Shown here: piece by piece, positions 27,166-36,769 of the stretch | Position numbering within the stretch: the first letter of the stretch is position 1 | Layout: every line of letters starts with the position of its first letter | Made by a program: the position numbers and the translations under genes | DNA from: JBBQLG01 sp964251665 | GTDB taxonomy: Bacteria; Bacteroidota; Bacteroidia; Cytophagales; Spirosomataceae | Direction of reading: 5' to 3' | Length of the DNA: 64,000 nucleotides | Assembly: GCA_964251665.1 (NCBI GenBank) | Contig: CAXUKO010000023.1 | Location: 1 to 64,000, forward strand | Notes under the pieces: generated by a model | The model's database searches: none | Seen by the model: the letters and a program-made list of their open reading frames with translations, nothing else | What the model was told of the DNA's origin: nothing

Positions 27166-27618
27166 TTACTCCTTTGGTTCGTCTTGTAAACCAGCGATAA
27201 AATCACTGAGCGAATCTGCTAAGCGGGTTACAGCCCGGTCAGGATCATCGTAATTTTCACTGTCCCAGTAATATATTACGCCAAAACTTATTTCAGATTT
27301 ACTAAAACAAAAGTAATTTCCGCTTGAATCAATTGCAAACGGAACTAAATCTTCTGGCAATACAGCTTCATCAACTTTCAACTGTTGAATATCTTCTTCA
27401 ATAGTATGATTACCATATTTTATAGATAGAAACAATTGAACTCCGTAAATGGAATCATTATGTAAAATAAAAAAATTCTTATCCGGATTACCACCATTAT
27501 ATAGTAAATAATGATCCTTAAAATCAGCCGGAAATTTAAAACCGAACTTGGCTTCAACTGCCTCGATATCAGCAGCACTAAGAACTTCTTTAGTACGATT
27601 GAATGTCGTCGCGCTCAT
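27166..27618 (-). CDS. SMI1/KNR4 (SUKH) family immunity protein
   Basis: A 150-residue protein of the SUKH superfamily. It has the SUKH N-terminal pattern (ADIEAVEAKFGFKFPADFKDHYLLYNGG), the central strand region (LPEDLVPFAIDSSGNYFCFS) and an acidic C-terminus with YYWDSENYDDPD. SUKH proteins are common immunity partners of HNH/ENDO VII toxins, and this gene directly follows one, with a 105-base gap. It should bind and inhibit the WHH nuclease. Its base composition is AT-rich compared with the housekeeping genes around the island. Confidence 0.88.
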   Translation of the reverse strand: MSATTFNRTKEVLSAADIEAVEAKFGFKFPADFKDHYLLYNGGNPDKNFFILHNDSIYGVQLFLSIKYGNHTIEEDIQQLKVDEAVLPEDLVPFAIDSSGNYFCFSKSEISFGVIYYWDSENYDDPDRAVTRLADSLSDFIAGLQDEPKE

Positions 27619-27723
27619 AATTTAGATTTATTTGATTGGGTAGTAATAACGGTCAGCCAAGGCAATTTTAAAACTTTTTTCAATATTATAGCTACAATTA
27701 ATACTTAGTACTATTACCTGCGG

Positions 27724-29106
27724 CTACTTATATTTTACACCATGATATTGTTCATACTGATAAACAGAACCTTTATGAGGTATAGTGGCTTTATGGGCAT
27801 TAGTTTCAACAAGTTCCATAGTACTCTCGCCAGTCAATAGATTGAAGTCGTCAACATGATGCCAAGTGTAGCCATCTGGAGCTTCTGAACCGGCAATACC
27901 CGCCTGTTTATTAGCTTCTTTAAAATCTTGATAGCGGGACCCTTTTAGTTTTATCTTAACAACATTTTTCACCCCTGAACTTTCAGGATAAAGGTAAGAG
28001 CTATCCTTAAAGGTCGGACCACCGTTCTTGGTAGTTTTTATGTTTGTGTACCCTCTTGATGCTGCTCGGCGCCCCATTACACCTTCTTCGAGCTCACTGC
28101 CCGGCACTTTCTTATCCGTCTCAACTACAGGTGCCTTCTCCTTGCTCACCGGCTCTTCCACCGCGCTAACCGGCCGTTCCACACTCACGCTCTGACGCAT
28201 GTTCACCAGCTTGCGTTGCAGGGGAACAGATGCCTTATGCAGTAGAATGCCCAGCACCACATCCACCCCGACTTTGCTCACCGCCTGCGCCAGATAGTGA
28301 CCCGCTTCCCGGTATTTAGCCGGATTATTACCCGCGTTGATGGCCGTATCGTAGAAGGCTTTGAATAACCGTGCGACCTCCGAAAGCTCTGAGCCCAGCA
28401 TCCAGCAACTGCCCACCACCAACACTGCTACTAAGGCATCAGCTGCCCAGCCGACCGGCGTCAGCTGCGAGGCTACGTAGACTGTGCCAAAGGTAGCCAT
28501 CACAGCCAAAGCCTGAGGGGTAACTAATTCCTCAAAACGGCTACCGATTTCAGCCGGCATGAACTCCTTGCTGGCCAGTACGGCCCGCTTGAGCTGCTCC
28601 ATGTTGTCGATCCCATCGCCGTCCGCACCGGGCATGGTATACCGGCCGTATTTGAAGTAATTGATTTCGGGCAGGTTCGTGAACGTAGACCAGGATACAT
28701 GCCTTGATGCAAGGCTTACCTCGGCCATCTGGTGATTGGCGAAGACAAAATAGTCCCGCTGGTTATGGCCCAGTTCGCCCACTTTCTGAATAACGATCTG
28801 CGGAGACAGCGTTACCCGATGCCCTGTTGTTATGGTATGCCAGTAAGCACTGTTAGGATCAGCGGCTGTGTGGATTGGACCCCTCGCTGTAGACGCTTGT
28901 GTGGGAAAGCGTCCCGGCACTGATCGGGTGGACGAACCAAACCCGGTGCTGACCCGGGTATTATCGGGTCGGGCGGTAAAGGGAGAAGGCAGGGGCGTTT
29001 CGTGAATGTCCAGGGGCAGCTCAATCTGGCGAAGGCCTTTGAGCAGAATCTTCAGACATTTCCGGTTCCCAGTGCCAAAGCCGTGCGCGTGAATGTAATA
29101 TTGCAT
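27724..29106 (-). CDS. Polymorphic toxin with C-terminal WHH nuclease
   Basis: This 460-residue toxin has an intact start (ATG 29106). Residues 1-100 begin MQYYIHAHGFGTG and are polar, without signal peptide, type IX sorting or any marker I recognise. Residues about 110-200 are soluble; about 205-245 and 275-295 are hydrophobic (MATFGTVYVASQLTPVGWAA and the following stretch). A Glu/Pro/Val linker near 310-330 leads to the variable C-terminus. That end carries the WHH family of HNH/ENDO VII nucleases: W415-H416-H417, then H438 and H444. Residues about 223-326 are duplicated in the Ntox15 cassette. A DNase role is from the family; the delivery route is unknown. Confidence 0.85.
   Translation of the reverse strand: MQYYIHAHGFGTGNRKCLKILLKGLRQIELPLDIHETPLPSPFTARPDNTRVSTGFGSSTRSVPGRFPTQASTARGPIHTAADPNSAYWHTITTGHRVTLSPQIVIQKVGELGHNQRDYFVFANHQMAEVSLASRHVSWSTFTNLPEINYFKYGRYTMPGADGDGIDNMEQLKRAVLASKEFMPAEIGSRFEELVTPQALAVMATFGTVYVASQLTPVGWAADALVAVLVVGSCWMLGSELSEVARLFKAFYDTAINAGNNPAKYREAGHYLAQAVSKVGVDVVLGILLHKASVPLQRKLVNMRQSVSVERPVSAVEEPVSKEKAPVVETDKKVPGSELEEGVMGRRAASRGYTNIKTTKNGGPTFKDSSYLYPESSGVKNVVKIKLKGSRYQDFKEANKQAGIAGSEAPDGYTWHHVDDFNLLTGESTMELVETNAHKATIPHKGSVYQYEQYHGVKYK
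28130..28440 (-). repeat. 311-bp toxin-backbone direct repeat, copy 2
   Basis: This is the copy inside the intact toxin gene, offset from copy 1 by exactly 2,589 bases (863 codons). Similarity stops abruptly at both ends: on the C-terminal side it ends at the toxin-specific domain, and on the N-terminal side at the codon for D222 or so. Confidence 0.93.
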
Positions 29107-29125
29107 ACCGTTGAGCGTCTGGCTA

Positions 29126-29133
29126 CAAAGCTA
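29126..29133 (-). promoter_or_regulatory. Candidate -7 element of the toxin gene
   Basis: On the minus strand this reads TAGCTTTG, a full match to TAnnTTTG, 19 bases before the toxin ATG and within the 71-base gap after sprA. A T-rich run lies about 17 bases upstream. The toxin may thus be transcribed separately from sprA. Confidence 0.5.
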
Positions 29134-29177
29134 TACAATTACTCCAGTAGAAAAATAGAGCTTTACCCGGATACGGT

Positions 29178-32100
29178 TTATAACTCCGCCAGATTGAATT
29201 TCACCTGAATACCACCCGCCGTAGTGGCCCGCCGGAACGAGTTCGACACCAATGGATCGTTGAACGTCCGGTCAAAATAGAAATTCAGATTCAGCCGCTT
29301 GTTAACCACATAACTGACCGTTGGCCTTAGCTGAAAGTTGACATTACCCGCCGTAATAATCTGCTCAGCATCTAATTTCCGCTGGATAGACCGCGTATCC
29401 CGGAACGTCAGGCTGCACTGGAACGTGAGATCATTTTTCAGGCGTTTTACGGCTCCATTGACCCGGAATGGCAACCTGAAGTTCTGCCGCGTAAACCCAA
29501 TCGTTGCCGTAATGTCTTTATTGGTCAATTCAGCAACCTGTATATTCGACAGGTTCAGGGCCACGTTACGGTCACGGTTGTATTCCAGTCGGCCACTCAC
29601 GCGGCTCTTGGTCTGAAACTGTACACCAAGCAACGGCGAGAATCGCTCGGACAGGGTAATGGTACTCATCACAAACACCGGAATAAACTGGCGGTCGGGA
29701 CTGTCGTAGCTGCCAATCGCCGAGAACTTGTAATCCTGCACCAGAAGATTCACGTACTGCGCGCCGTAGTTCAGCGACGACGTGTAGTTGCCTACGCTAT
29801 AAGTGGATGCGTACTGATGCGTCATCACGAACGAACTGAACCGGCTCTTGAAAAACGGCAGGTTCGTCAGGCCGTTGTAGTCGATGCGCCAGTTGGGCAA
29901 CGGAATGCTGTAGAACGGCGAGAGCTTCACGGTAGACGGGTCTTTACCGCTGTAAGCCGCAAAAAAGGCCGGAATCAGTACATCCTGCGAGTTCTTGTTG
30001 TAGGTTCCCCGCTTCTCCGCCACGTTCGGATTAACCTGCTCCAGACGCTCCTGAATGATTTTCCGATATTGTTCAAATCTGTCAAAAATGGGCGACGAGT
30101 TATTCGGGCCACTACCGGCGAACGACGTCAGGAATGACAGGTACGACATGCTGAACTGCCCGTTACGCACTGGACTCTGGGAGGCAAACTGCCCCGACGA
30201 ATCAGGTCGGTAAAACTCCTGATAGCTGTCGGCGCGGGTATAGCGGGCTTCGATCTGCATTCTGAAATCCTTGAAGGGCTCCAGCGTGGTCCGGGCGGTG
30301 AACGTCTTGGCCAGTGTTTGCTGAAACGCTGTATTCTGCACCGTACTACGCGACGTCCAGCCCCGTTCGGCTGCTTTCACCTGAATGGACCGGTCCTGAC
30401 CACCCAGCACGAACCCTAAGCCGGGCGCACCGTCGTTCGATAACCCAAAGAAACGCGGACTTTGCAGGAAACCCGGCAACACGGTCGATTCCTGCACCAC
30501 GTAACTAAAGTTGATACCCCGCACCGTGAGCAAGGCCCGCGTGAAGCTTTTGAGTACTTTACTTTCCGACCGCTGAATGTCTTCAATATCGCCGGGGTTA
30601 CGGGCAATATTCTTGCGAACGGGATTGGGCGAGTTGGCAAACCGCAGGTAACGCACCTTATTGTACAGCCGGATTAAGTCGATCCGCCCGTTCAGCCCTT
30701 TCTCCCGGTTATTACGCAGCACGTTCCCGAAAACCACGCCCGACGAGTCAGTCAGCCCGAACGAGTTCGCTTGAAACTGGTAACCGACGCGGTAATTGGC
30801 ATCGGCCTGAATCCAGTCCAGCACCGGGAATTTATCCAGTGGAATCCGGTACGTCAGGTTAATGTCCTGCGAGAAGTTCTTCATCCGGCCCAGCTTGGCA
30901 ATGCTCCGCAGCACCGAATCTTTTTTGGCCTGTGTGTTAATCTCGCCCTGCGGCTCGTCGATGATCGAGTTGGCCACGGCTCGATACGACATCACGAGAT
31001 TACGCGTCAGGTTCCAGGTCAGGTCGTAATAGCGGTTAAAGAGGAAATACTTCTCCACCTGCGGCTGCAGGCCATCCGTCGTTAAATCGGCCGCGCGGTA
31101 CTGCGTTTTGATGAAACTCCGGTCAACATCCGTGCGCAGCGAAACCAGCGTTGGCAGGAGAGTAACATTAAATTCTTTCAACCAAAGCAAGTACTTGCGT
31201 TGCAAACTCTGCACGTTTTTGAACGGTTCGAGCGGCTTGGGCTGACTGCTGAAGGTATACGAAATGCCACCCCGCGTCTGCTTCTGCAAGTACTCGGCGG
31301 TCTGGATATTGGACCGGCGGCTGTCGTTGAAGGCATACGAAAAAGCCAGGTTCTCAAAATCGTAGAAGTGCGATTTCGCATTTGGGCTGGTTTTCACCTT
31401 CCGCACGTTCGAGAGGTTGATGCCCCGGCGTACGGTATTGTCTTCCACTAAGCGCCGGTACGAATCCCGCTGATTCTCAGGTAAGGTCTGAAGCGAAGTG
31501 GTCAATGGGGTATCCGGGTCAAGCGGGTTGAAATGCGGAGCTACTTTCCGCGAATCGTAGTTGACGTAGAGCGGAATTCGGAAGCCCCACTGCTGCGGCA
31601 GCAGTTTATCCACCGCAATGGACGAGGTAATGCCAAACTCGGTGGTGTTATCCCTCGCCCGGTCGCCCACCTTGGTCTGCACGCCACCAAAGCCAAATGT
31701 CTCAATCCGCCCCGATGCCGTTACGGTAGCCACATCGGCCAGCTTGGCGTTTACCGTGCCAATAGCCGCATACCCTGCCGTTTGGTCGTAGCCGTTCGAG
31801 CGAAATTCATCGACCCAGATCGTGAATGTTTTGGCCTGTTCGTCGGGTGTTTTCGGATTTCGGGCGCCAATCATCACGGTCTGCACTGAACTAAGGTCCG
31901 GGTTACCAACAACACTCAGTATGTAGCGTCCATTGGCCGAAAGGCGCGTGTATGTCAGGGCCGATGTACGCCCCCGTTCGGTGTTTCGGGCGGCTTTCAG
32001 GCTGATGAGTTCATCAATGGCCAGGTCGAGCTGGTTACTGTCGGGCCATACCTGAATATCAGGCAGATCACCCTCTGGCGTCGCCTGCAAACGCGGAATC

Positions 32101-35100
32101 TCGATCTCGTAATAGTTGTCCGTAAAATCGGTACCGATGCGCATGAATGCACTGACCTGACCACTTTCGTTGGTTGGGTTGTGCATGTGAACGAACATTT
32201 TCAGCCGTTTACGGAACAGGAAATCGTAGTTCGTCAGCCGGAACGCTCCCCGCGAATCGCCATCGCGGAGGTTTGTTACGGCGAGTGCCATCGACTGTTC
32301 GTTCAGTTCAACGTTGTTCAACTGGGTGTAGTCGCGGTCCCGGATAAAGCCGGGGGGCACGGTGTACTTATACTTCTTTTCGGTGGCAGAAACGGCCTGA
32401 CTATTCTCCTCGATGTTCACCACCGACACCTTAAACTGAGCGTCGTAGGGTTCGGGCACTTCGGCCAGCCCCCGCTGCGTCAGGTCGCCGGTGTATTTGC
32501 GGTACTGGTTGGCCTCCATCTGTAACTGGGCGAACCGCAGCACCACCGGTTGATCAAAGTCGGTCAGGTACATCCGCATGAACCGGATGGATTTGAAGCC
32601 GTTGATGTTGCCCACTTTACTGGCCGGAGAGCGCACCGGAATACGGAACTGATACCAGGTTACGGGTCCACCCGGTGTGTTTACGGTCACTTTATCCACG
32701 ATATAGCCCTGCCCGACTTCGAGTTTACCGGGCCGCAGATCGACGGGGTATTCGTAATAGGCTTCATTGTCGTTGATGGTATTATCGACGTTCAAATCTT
32801 CAATGTCGGGCAGGTTCGTCGAGGCAGGAGTAGTGTACAGGTTCGCGTCGGTTGTTTCGGGCGAGTTATTTTCCATGCCCATAAACCGCTTGTAGCGCGC
32901 CACAATGTACTTGGCCGAATCGGCCTGTTCGCCGAGGTAGAACCGAAAGTCGTCACCGGATGGGTCATTCAGAATTGAGTTCAGCGCGTCCGGATTCGTC
33001 ACCCGGGTGCGAACAGCATTCAGGTAGTTCTGGAAAAAAGACCGTTCCTCCGTATCGCTCAATCCATCTAAACCCACGTCCTGCAACGCCCGTGCGCCCG
33101 CCTGATTGGTGAAGGCATTTGTTACAAACTGCTGGTTGGTCACTTTACCCCAGGCAGTCGGCGTTGTTGTGGCAATGCGGTTCGAGTCGTTGGGGGAAAT
33201 GGCAGTGCTGACAGGCAGACCGTTCTCAAAATCGTACCGGCTGTTTTTTATAACATCTTCCGAAATATCGCCAAGGTTAAACACCAGTTTTCCCCCGGTC
33301 GTATTGTTAATGTTTTTTGTCGGATCAGGACTAACGCGCACCACGCCATCCGGCCGGTTGATGAATGGGTCCAGCATCCAGAACGTAATGTTCTCGATGT
33401 TGGCGTTATCAAAATCAATGTCCGACGCAACCGCCCGCGTTACCGCTCCGAAATTCTGGCGCGGGTTTTTCAGCGTACCGTCCGGGTTCAGATCGGTATT
33501 ATAATTGTATTGCCCGCGCTCACTGGGAAAATAGGCGACGTCGAGTACGTTTTCGGGTAACTGAATCTGCCGGGCCGAGCGACCGGGAAAGATATCGGTC
33601 GGCAAGAAATAGCGCTCGTATACGTTCTGTTTATCGGCATCGGTCAGGTTGGTACCGGTGCCATTTGTGCCGATACCCGGCTGGTAAATCGTCTGGTCGA
33701 CGGTGTAGACCGACATCCGGGCGCGGTTGAAAGCAAATGGCAGCGGATTCTGAAACGACCCCTGCGGATACTGCTGGGGTGTGGCCCCAAGCCGCCAGCG
33801 GGTGGGTTGCCGCGTCAGGTCGAAAATGGTGCGGGAAGCCTCAAAATCGTCGATAAATGAGTTGTCGTTCGTGCGCGGAGCCACACTCGGCAGCAGCGTC
33901 GCCACTTCACCCTGAAACGCAATGGTCGACATTTCTTTGGTTTGCAGGAATGGAAGTTTGTCGATCAGCCGCGTCAGGCCGGGTGCATCTTTACGGATGG
34001 TGGCGTTCACGCCCAGCATGGTATTATTGACCGGCTCGTTGCCGATTGCCACGCGGGTGAGGTAACCCGCCGGGGTCTCGCGTAGGCGCATAGCCGTCAT
34101 CCCGATGCTGATGTCGGGGTTGATGGCGTAGTCTAAATGCGCCCCAAGCAGGGTCCGAATCTGGTTCTGGAACAGGTCGGGCTGCTCATAGGAGATCCGC
34201 ACTTCCCGGCCGGAGTTGGTTACGCCCTCGTTAATCAGCCGCAGCTTGCCTAACTGCGCATCTACCACATAGTCGGTCCCGGCGGTCAGCGGCACACCAC
34301 CGGCCGTTACCTGTACCGAACTGGCATTCACGCCGTAGGGTAAGGGTACCTCCTGCCCTGTAGCCGACTGGAACGAACCGCGCAGGAAAAACTTGTTCTT
34401 GTCGGTCACCTGAATGGCGTCCGATAGTGTAGAGCGGTAAAGTGTGTTGAAAACATACTTGGCCCGGTCTACGGCAGCATTCGGGTCATTGTTGAACTGG
34501 GCGTTCAGGTACGACCCAAACGGCTCCAGTACCGGGAAGATTACCTTACCCTGTTTGCTATCGACGGTTACGTTATCGACAAAATCGAAGTTACCGTCGG
34601 GCTGCGGGTCCAGTTGCGAGTTCAGCCGGTCCATCTGAAACACATCGACTAATTGCCGACCCGCCAGCGGGCTGTCCTGTAGAGTGGGGTTATCAAGTCC
34701 GGTTAAATCGTCGCGATAGATGATCCGCAACTGAAATCCCTGCCGCGCGACCTGCGTCGTGTTGAGGGAGTAGATGTTTTTCATCATCAGATCCCACTGC
34801 GGCAACTGCACGTTGTTACGAATGGTCGAAGACTTGAGCAGTTTCAGTACCAGCACCTGATCGGCGGGGCGGTTCTGGTAATCTTCGGTCAGTTCCCCCA
34901 CCTGATGTCGCTGCCCGTTGAGAGTATATTCGTACGATACAGCCAGTACTTCATCGTTACGCAGGGGCGTCACAAGGGAGATATAGCCCAGTTCAGGCTG
35001 AAATTTAAACTCTCGGTCGGTCAGGCGTTTGGCGCCCCGCAGGAGGTCATAGTCCTGACCTTTGGTCAGCCCGTACGTGCCGGTCAACAGATCAGTAGTC

Positions 35101-36608
35101 TGATCTACCTGCCGGATGGCCTCGTTTGCTTTCAGTTTCGCGTACAGGCCATTGGCAGCATTGTCGGCGGGCAAATTAGTCCGAACAGGCTGTAAATTCG
35201 GGTTGTTGCTGTTGAACCGCTGATTTTCCCCTAAATCTGAAAAGCCCACAATGTTGCGCAGCGTTTCGGTGGTATTGGTTCGGTTGGTCACGTACACTTC
35301 CAGACGCGTAATGGTCACGCCGGACGTGATAACGGGCAGACTTTTGAGTGACCGTTCGTAGTTGGAGCGAAAATACTGCGACAGAAAGAAGTGACGGTTT
35401 TCGTCGTACTGATCGGCCCGAATATCAAACTGCCGGTTGGTAGCCCCTCCACGCAACACGATCTCCGCCCGTTTCGACCGTTGCTGTGATGCTACGAGCG
35501 TGGTATTAAGCCGACCGAAACGCAAATCAGTTTTCAGTCCGAACAGGTTCTGTACGCCGGGAATCAACTGGCTGTTTAATTTCCAGCTCAGGTTACCCAC
35601 TTCAATGTTTTGAATGATATTCTCATTCTGGGGCGCAAACTGCGGAATGGCGGGTTTAGTAAGGCCAAACGTGGGTGCAGTAGGCAGCGTCGGTGCAGCG
35701 GGCACACCCGGTAAGCCCGGCAACGTCGGCAGCAGACCCGTGGGTCGGTAGCTGAGTTTTAGCGCATTTTCGAAGTTAAAACTGGCTTTGGTATCGAAAT
35801 TAGCCAGCAGTCCGAGCCGTTCGCCAATTTTGCCATTAAAGTTGATATTGATCTGCTCGTTGAAATTGAGGTTGCCCTGCCGCCGTTGGCGCACCGGAAT
35901 GGCCGGATTATCGATGAACTGGTGGAGATAACCAAAGTCGAGCGTAACAAAGCCATTAGGCTTAAAGTCGATATTGCTGCCACCAAACAGGCGGTCAACC
36001 AACGGCGGCAATTCCAGCTTAGGAATCAGGCCGCGCCCGCTTACGGCACTCTGTCCATCGCGACGGGCACCATATTCACGCCAGACACTTTGCTGCGCCC
36101 GCTGATTCTGTAATTGATTGTAGGATGAAAACGGTACTGTTTCGGCCGGGCGATACGGTAAGCCACCGGCTGCCGGTGTGGTCGTGCTGACCGGTGCGGC
36201 AGGCTGCAACAGGCTGCTCTGCCCAATGCGTTCGTAGACGGATAACTGACCGGCGGAATCCAGCCGGACATCCGTATTAACCGCTTTGGGGTCCCGCAGG
36301 ATAAAGGGAGAAGCCGGGTTCCGGTTCCCAAACCGGGTGGCATAGCGATCCGTCCAGCGAATGGTTGGGCGCCGGGCAGCATTACGGACTGCCCGAACAC
36401 TGTCGGCGCGGTCACGGATAGCCTGTGCGGCCTGTTTACGAGCTGAATCAGCGGGCGAAACAGGCGTTGCAGGTGTACCACGCCGATTGGCAGACGGACG
36501 GCGCGCCGGGGTTTGTCCCCATGAAGTTGTCGGCAAACTGCCGATCACAATCAGGCAATATAAACCAAACCAGAAAAGGTACAGACGGATGGTGTAACGG
36601 TTCACCAT
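29178..36608 (-). CDS. sprA: Type IX secretion translocon SprA
   Basis: SprA is the giant outer-membrane channel of the type IX secretion system, needed for secretion of CTD-bearing proteins and for gliding. The product is 2,476 residues from ATG 36608, in the family's usual range. It opens with a signal peptide (LFWFGLYCLIVIGSLPTTSWG), and the body shows the repeated beta-barrel and SprA-specific stretches (FIDDFEASRTIFDLTRQPTRW, DFLFRKRLKMFVHMH, TFTIWVDEFRSNGYD), ending in barrel strands. The longer frame to 36722 is not needed. It follows ruvA, as in other Bacteroidota. It could export the CHU_C protein at 8874-12065. Confidence 0.96.
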   Translation of the reverse strand: MVNRYTIRLYLFWFGLYCLIVIGSLPTTSWGQTPARRPSANRRGTPATPVSPADSARKQAAQAIRDRADSVRAVRNAARRPTIRWTDRYATRFGNRNPASPFILRDPKAVNTDVRLDSAGQLSVYERIGQSSLLQPAAPVSTTTPAAGGLPYRPAETVPFSSYNQLQNQRAQQSVWREYGARRDGQSAVSGRGLIPKLELPPLVDRLFGGSNIDFKPNGFVTLDFGYLHQFIDNPAIPVRQRRQGNLNFNEQININFNGKIGERLGLLANFDTKASFNFENALKLSYRPTGLLPTLPGLPGVPAAPTLPTAPTFGLTKPAIPQFAPQNENIIQNIEVGNLSWKLNSQLIPGVQNLFGLKTDLRFGRLNTTLVASQQRSKRAEIVLRGGATNRQFDIRADQYDENRHFFLSQYFRSNYERSLKSLPVITSGVTITRLEVYVTNRTNTTETLRNIVGFSDLGENQRFNSNNPNLQPVRTNLPADNAANGLYAKLKANEAIRQVDQTTDLLTGTYGLTKGQDYDLLRGAKRLTDREFKFQPELGYISLVTPLRNDEVLAVSYEYTLNGQRHQVGELTEDYQNRPADQVLVLKLLKSSTIRNNVQLPQWDLMMKNIYSLNTTQVARQGFQLRIIYRDDLTGLDNPTLQDSPLAGRQLVDVFQMDRLNSQLDPQPDGNFDFVDNVTVDSKQGKVIFPVLEPFGSYLNAQFNNDPNAAVDRAKYVFNTLYRSTLSDAIQVTDKNKFFLRGSFQSATGQEVPLPYGVNASSVQVTAGGVPLTAGTDYVVDAQLGKLRLINEGVTNSGREVRISYEQPDLFQNQIRTLLGAHLDYAINPDISIGMTAMRLRETPAGYLTRVAIGNEPVNNTMLGVNATIRKDAPGLTRLIDKLPFLQTKEMSTIAFQGEVATLLPSVAPRTNDNSFIDDFEASRTIFDLTRQPTRWRLGATPQQYPQGSFQNPLPFAFNRARMSVYTVDQTIYQPGIGTNGTGTNLTDADKQNVYERYFLPTDIFPGRSARQIQLPENVLDVAYFPSERGQYNYNTDLNPDGTLKNPRQNFGAVTRAVASDIDFDNANIENITFWMLDPFINRPDGVVRVSPDPTKNINNTTGGKLVFNLGDISEDVIKNSRYDFENGLPVSTAISPNDSNRIATTTPTAWGKVTNQQFVTNAFTNQAGARALQDVGLDGLSDTEERSFFQNYLNAVRTRVTNPDALNSILNDPSGDDFRFYLGEQADSAKYIVARYKRFMGMENNSPETTDANLYTTPASTNLPDIEDLNVDNTINDNEAYYEYPVDLRPGKLEVGQGYIVDKVTVNTPGGPVTWYQFRIPVRSPASKVGNINGFKSIRFMRMYLTDFDQPVVLRFAQLQMEANQYRKYTGDLTQRGLAEVPEPYDAQFKVSVVNIEENSQAVSATEKKYKYTVPPGFIRDRDYTQLNNVELNEQSMALAVTNLRDGDSRGAFRLTNYDFLFRKRLKMFVHMHNPTNESGQVSAFMRIGTDFTDNYYEIEIPRLQATPEGDLPDIQVWPDSNQLDLAIDELISLKAARNTERGRTSALTYTRLSANGRYILSVVGNPDLSSVQTVMIGARNPKTPDEQAKTFTIWVDEFRSNGYDQTAGYAAIGTVNAKLADVATVTASGRIETFGFGGVQTKVGDRARDNTTEFGITSSIAVDKLLPQQWGFRIPLYVNYDSRKVAPHFNPLDPDTPLTTSLQTLPENQRDSYRRLVEDNTVRRGINLSNVRKVKTSPNAKSHFYDFENLAFSYAFNDSRRSNIQTAEYLQKQTRGGISYTFSSQPKPLEPFKNVQSLQRKYLLWLKEFNVTLLPTLVSLRTDVDRSFIKTQYRAADLTTDGLQPQVEKYFLFNRYYDLTWNLTRNLVMSYRAVANSIIDEPQGEINTQAKKDSVLRSIAKLGRMKNFSQDINLTYRIPLDKFPVLDWIQADANYRVGYQFQANSFGLTDSSGVVFGNVLRNNREKGLNGRIDLIRLYNKVRYLRFANSPNPVRKNIARNPGDIEDIQRSESKVLKSFTRALLTVRGINFSYVVQESTVLPGFLQSPRFFGLSNDGAPGLGFVLGGQDRSIQVKAAERGWTSRSTVQNTAFQQTLAKTFTARTTLEPFKDFRMQIEARYTRADSYQEFYRPDSSGQFASQSPVRNGQFSMSYLSFLTSFAGSGPNNSSPIFDRFEQYRKIIQERLEQVNPNVAEKRGTYNKNSQDVLIPAFFAAYSGKDPSTVKLSPFYSIPLPNWRIDYNGLTNLPFFKSRFSSFVMTHQYASTYSVGNYTSSLNYGAQYVNLLVQDYKFSAIGSYDSPDRQFIPVFVMSTITLSERFSPLLGVQFQTKSRVSGRLEYNRDRNVALNLSNIQVAELTNKDITATIGFTRQNFRLPFRVNGAVKRLKNDLTFQCSLTFRDTRSIQRKLDAEQIITAGNVNFQLRPTVSYVVNKRLNLNFYFDRTFNDPLVSNSFRRATTAGGIQVKFNLAEL

Positions 36609-36769
36609 GTGGGTTACTTCAGTTCGGTGGTAATAGGTGGATTTGGTTAGCGCGGTTTCTTTACTCTGATCAGCCCCCTCCCGCGTAACGGTTATCCTAA
36701 ACGTGTTGGGTCTACACCTCAAACGGCCAAAACCGCGCCAATCGTTTACCGGACAGTAAGTTTTTAAAA

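Noticed and set aside
27724..29106. Type IX secretion of the toxin because it follows sprA
   Set aside because: No signal peptide or C-terminal sorting domain is visible; adjacency alone is weak evidence.
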